A stretch of 64,000 nt of DNA, from the NCBI GenBank assembly GCA_038531745.1, contig JBCBBJ010000001.1, positions 186,001 to 250,000 on the forward strand. The letters run 5' to 3'. The notes below the pieces were generated by a model that was not told where the DNA came from, did not search any database, and was given only the letters and a program-made list of their open reading frames with translations. Below, in pieces: positions 62,529 through 64,000 of this stretch. Numbering within the stretch: position 1 is the first letter of the stretch; each line of letters opens with the position of its first letter. This stretch comes from CALLPQ01 sp038531745. Lineage in GTDB: Bacteria; Pseudomonadota; Alphaproteobacteria; Caulobacterales; Parvularculaceae. The translations under genes were made by a program, and so were the position numbers.

Positions 62529-64000
62529 ATGAACCAACATCACGCACAGAATCCGTCTAAATCCACGCGAACAAAAGGCTCTGCCCGTCGCTTATTTCTT
62601 TTGAGTTCAGCAATGGCGCCGGCCTTACTCATCGGTGGCGCGCCAGCCCTGGCACAGAGCGCTGATGCTGTCGATGAGGTTGATGACGAAATTGTTGTCC
62701 AGGGTAGTCGGCGGATTATACAAGACTCGATTGATCTTAAGCGTAACGCGCAGCAATTTGTCGATGGTTTGTCGGCGGATGAAATTGGTGATCTCCCCGC
62801 TTTGTCGATTGGTGAGGCACTAGAAAACATTGTTGGTGTTGCCTCCCACCGGGAAAATGGCGGCGCGACTGAGGTCTCCATCCGGGGTCTGGGTCCCTAT
62901 CTGTCGTCAACCGTTGTGAATGGCCGCGCGGCGACCAACGGGTCTGGCGATCGGTCGGTGAACTTTTCGCAGTTCCCATCGGAAATCATCAACAAACTCG
63001 CCGTTTTCAAAACGCAGGATGCAAGCCAGATTGAGGGCGGCGTTGCCGGTCAAATCCAACTGGAAACCATCAAGCCGCTGGAATTTGGTAAGCGCCGACT
63101 GCAATTTGAAGCCAAAGGCAACGTGAACCCTGACCAGTTGAACCAGGTCGACACCCTGGCTGGTGATATCGGATATCGTTTTACGGGCAGCTACACAGAT
63201 CAATTTGATATTGGTGGCGGGCGTATTGGTATCGCCATTGGCGGGCAATTGAGCGACATCTCGCAGCCCGAGGCCGAGAGTCGGCAGACAGGTCCTACCA
63301 GTAATTCGCGCGTTGCCTGCGTGATTAGTGATGGGCTTGCTCAGTTTACTGACCAAACAAATGGCGGGACGTTCACCGGCTTTTCCAACAATCCCGAAAC
63401 GCTTGATCGCGGCGATGATGACTGTGATGATTTTAACGATCGCCGGAACCCTGATAATCTTGATCAACGCGGGTCCGATACTGAGGGGTTTGACACGACG
63501 ATTGATCCTGAAACGGGGCAGGCAATTGACGCCGGGGTGCCTTTTGTCTTCGCCCCGTCACAGCGCGCGTTTCGCCAGAATGATACGCGTGACCAACGTG
63601 ATGCGTTATTTGGTGCCATCCAATGGCAACCAAGCGAACGCATGGAGATCAATGTTGATGCCCAATGGTCAGAGCGGACCCAGTCAGAAATTCGCAACGA
63701 CCTGACGTTCAATGGTGGCCGGCGCAACGACACCTCGCTCAATATTGGGCCGGGCGGATCGACGACCACGCTTGATAGTCTGCAATTTACCGATAGCGGT
63801 GCGGTTCTGTTCCAGATTACCGACAATACGATTGAAATCGGTGGCGGCGATTTTGAGCGCCAGGAACGCTATGTGGGCGGCGGCGTCAATGTTGCCTATG
63901 ATATTACTGACCGGTTCACGGTTGCCGCAGATTTCGGCTACTCCAACACGCAGCGGACGGAAAATGCGCGGGAGTTTCGGATTCAGTCGAATATCTCACC
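62529..64000 (+). CDS. TonB-dependent outer-membrane receptor (3' end outside window)
   Basis: The frame is open from ATG 62529 to the window end, 490 codons. GGAGGG lies 7 bases upstream. It has a signal peptide (RRLFLLSSAMAPALLIGG, ending ALAQS), plug start DEIVVQGSRRIIQDSIDLKR, LPALSIGEALENIVGVASH and the plug signature EVSIRGLGPYLSSTVVNGR. The extracellular loops after residue about 230 are rich in Asp, Asn and Gly. It is a different type from the receptor before it, which shares only the plug start. Probably a nutrient receptor; substrate unknown. Confidence 0.9.
   Translation, partial: MNQHHAQNPSKSTRTKGSARRLFLLSSAMAPALLIGGAPALAQSADAVDEVDDEIVVQGSRRIIQDSIDLKRNAQQFVDGLSADEIGDLPALSIGEALENIVGVASHRENGGATEVSIRGLGPYLSSTVVNGRAATNGSGDRSVNFSQFPSEIINKLAVFKTQDASQIEGGVAGQIQLETIKPLEFGKRRLQFEAKGNVNPDQLNQVDTLAGDIGYRFTGSYTDQFDIGGGRIGIAIGGQLSDISQPEAESRQTGPTSNSRVACVISDGLAQFTDQTNGGTFTGFSNNPETLDRGDDDCDDFNDRRNPDNLDQRGSDTEGFDTTIDPETGQAIDAGVPFVFAPSQRAFRQNDTRDQRDALFGAIQWQPSERMEINVDAQWSERTQSEIRNDLTFNGGRRNDTSLNIGPGGSTTTLDSLQFTDSGAVLFQITDNTIEIGGGDFERQERYVGGGVNVAYDITDRFTVAADFGYSNTQRTENAREFRIQSNIS

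Noticed and set aside
1..64000. tRNA or rRNA genes
   Set aside because: I looked for cloverleaf and T-loop patterns in the gaps and found none; a covariance search would be needed to be sure.

Overview
The window looks like chromosomal DNA of an alphaproteobacterium of moderate GC. The evidence is the S10-spc-alpha ribosomal block with adk between secY and rpsM, MipZ, an ATP12-family F1 assembly chaperone, a DUF3126 protein, a Coq7-type ubiquinone hydroxylase, large TonB-dependent receptors with the plug start DEIVVQG, and a dispersed repeat of a kind I associate with Caulobacterales-like genomes. A Parvularculaceae/Hyphomonadaceae-like lineage is plausible, but I cannot fix it without a search.

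Layout. 1-10.6 kb: end of the S10 operon (rplP cut by the window edge), the spc operon and the alpha operon, closed by a terminator. Two anomalies sit here: L15 carries an extra helix-hairpin-helix-like C-terminal domain, and Adk has lost the FP of its DGFPR signature. 10.6-14.5 kb: a non-coding stretch with an orphan terminator (candidate sRNA), then a 1108-residue secreted RTX protein with a glycosidase-like N-terminal half. 14.7-21 kb: a Do-type protease, CrcB, an RluC-type pseudouridine synthase, ATP12, a PCu(A)C copper chaperone, DUF3126 and a membrane protein that looks like an RND transporter without porter loops. 21.2-28.1 kb (minus strand): an exosortase-EpsI fusion, a second RTX protein with tandem-95 modules, and groES-groEL under a CIRCE element. 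28.3-33.6 kb: dienelactone hydrolase, a frameshifted membrane gene, an M20 peptidase, a secreted CPYC protein, and an RTX gene remnant truncated by an IS1595-like element. 34.2-41.3 kb: LolCE/LolD, a bdhA-patatin operon, Coq7, a DCC-family protein, an orphan PapD-like chaperone and MipZ. 41.4-51.2 kb: a DnaJ-like membrane protein, SerB, MiaA, a TVP38-family protein and the mreBCD-mrdA-rodA cell-shape operon. 51.4-56.9 kb: a FadB/FadJ-like bifunctional enzyme, threonine synthase, a cyclophilin lipoprotein and HisRS. 57-59 kb: a small accessory patch with an unknown gene, a candidate immunity gene and the orphan tail of a polymorphic toxin. 59.1-64 kb: two TonB-dependent receptors, the second cut by the window end.

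How the parts fit. Most of the window is core (translation, secretion, chaperones, envelope growth, division placement). The accessory theme is the cell surface and secretion: two intact RTX proteins and one broken one, an exosortase with no visible substrate, an orphan pilus-type chaperone, a toxin-immunity relic and nutrient receptors. The RTX with the glycosidase-like domain and the RTX remnant share a related C-terminal export region, so one type I secretion system encoded elsewhere could serve or have served both. The most rewarding spots are the toxin tail with its candidate immunity gene (57.9-58.5 kb), the L15 fusion, the glycosidase-like RTX protein, the porter-less RND-like protein, the candidate sRNA and the RTX gene cut by the IS.
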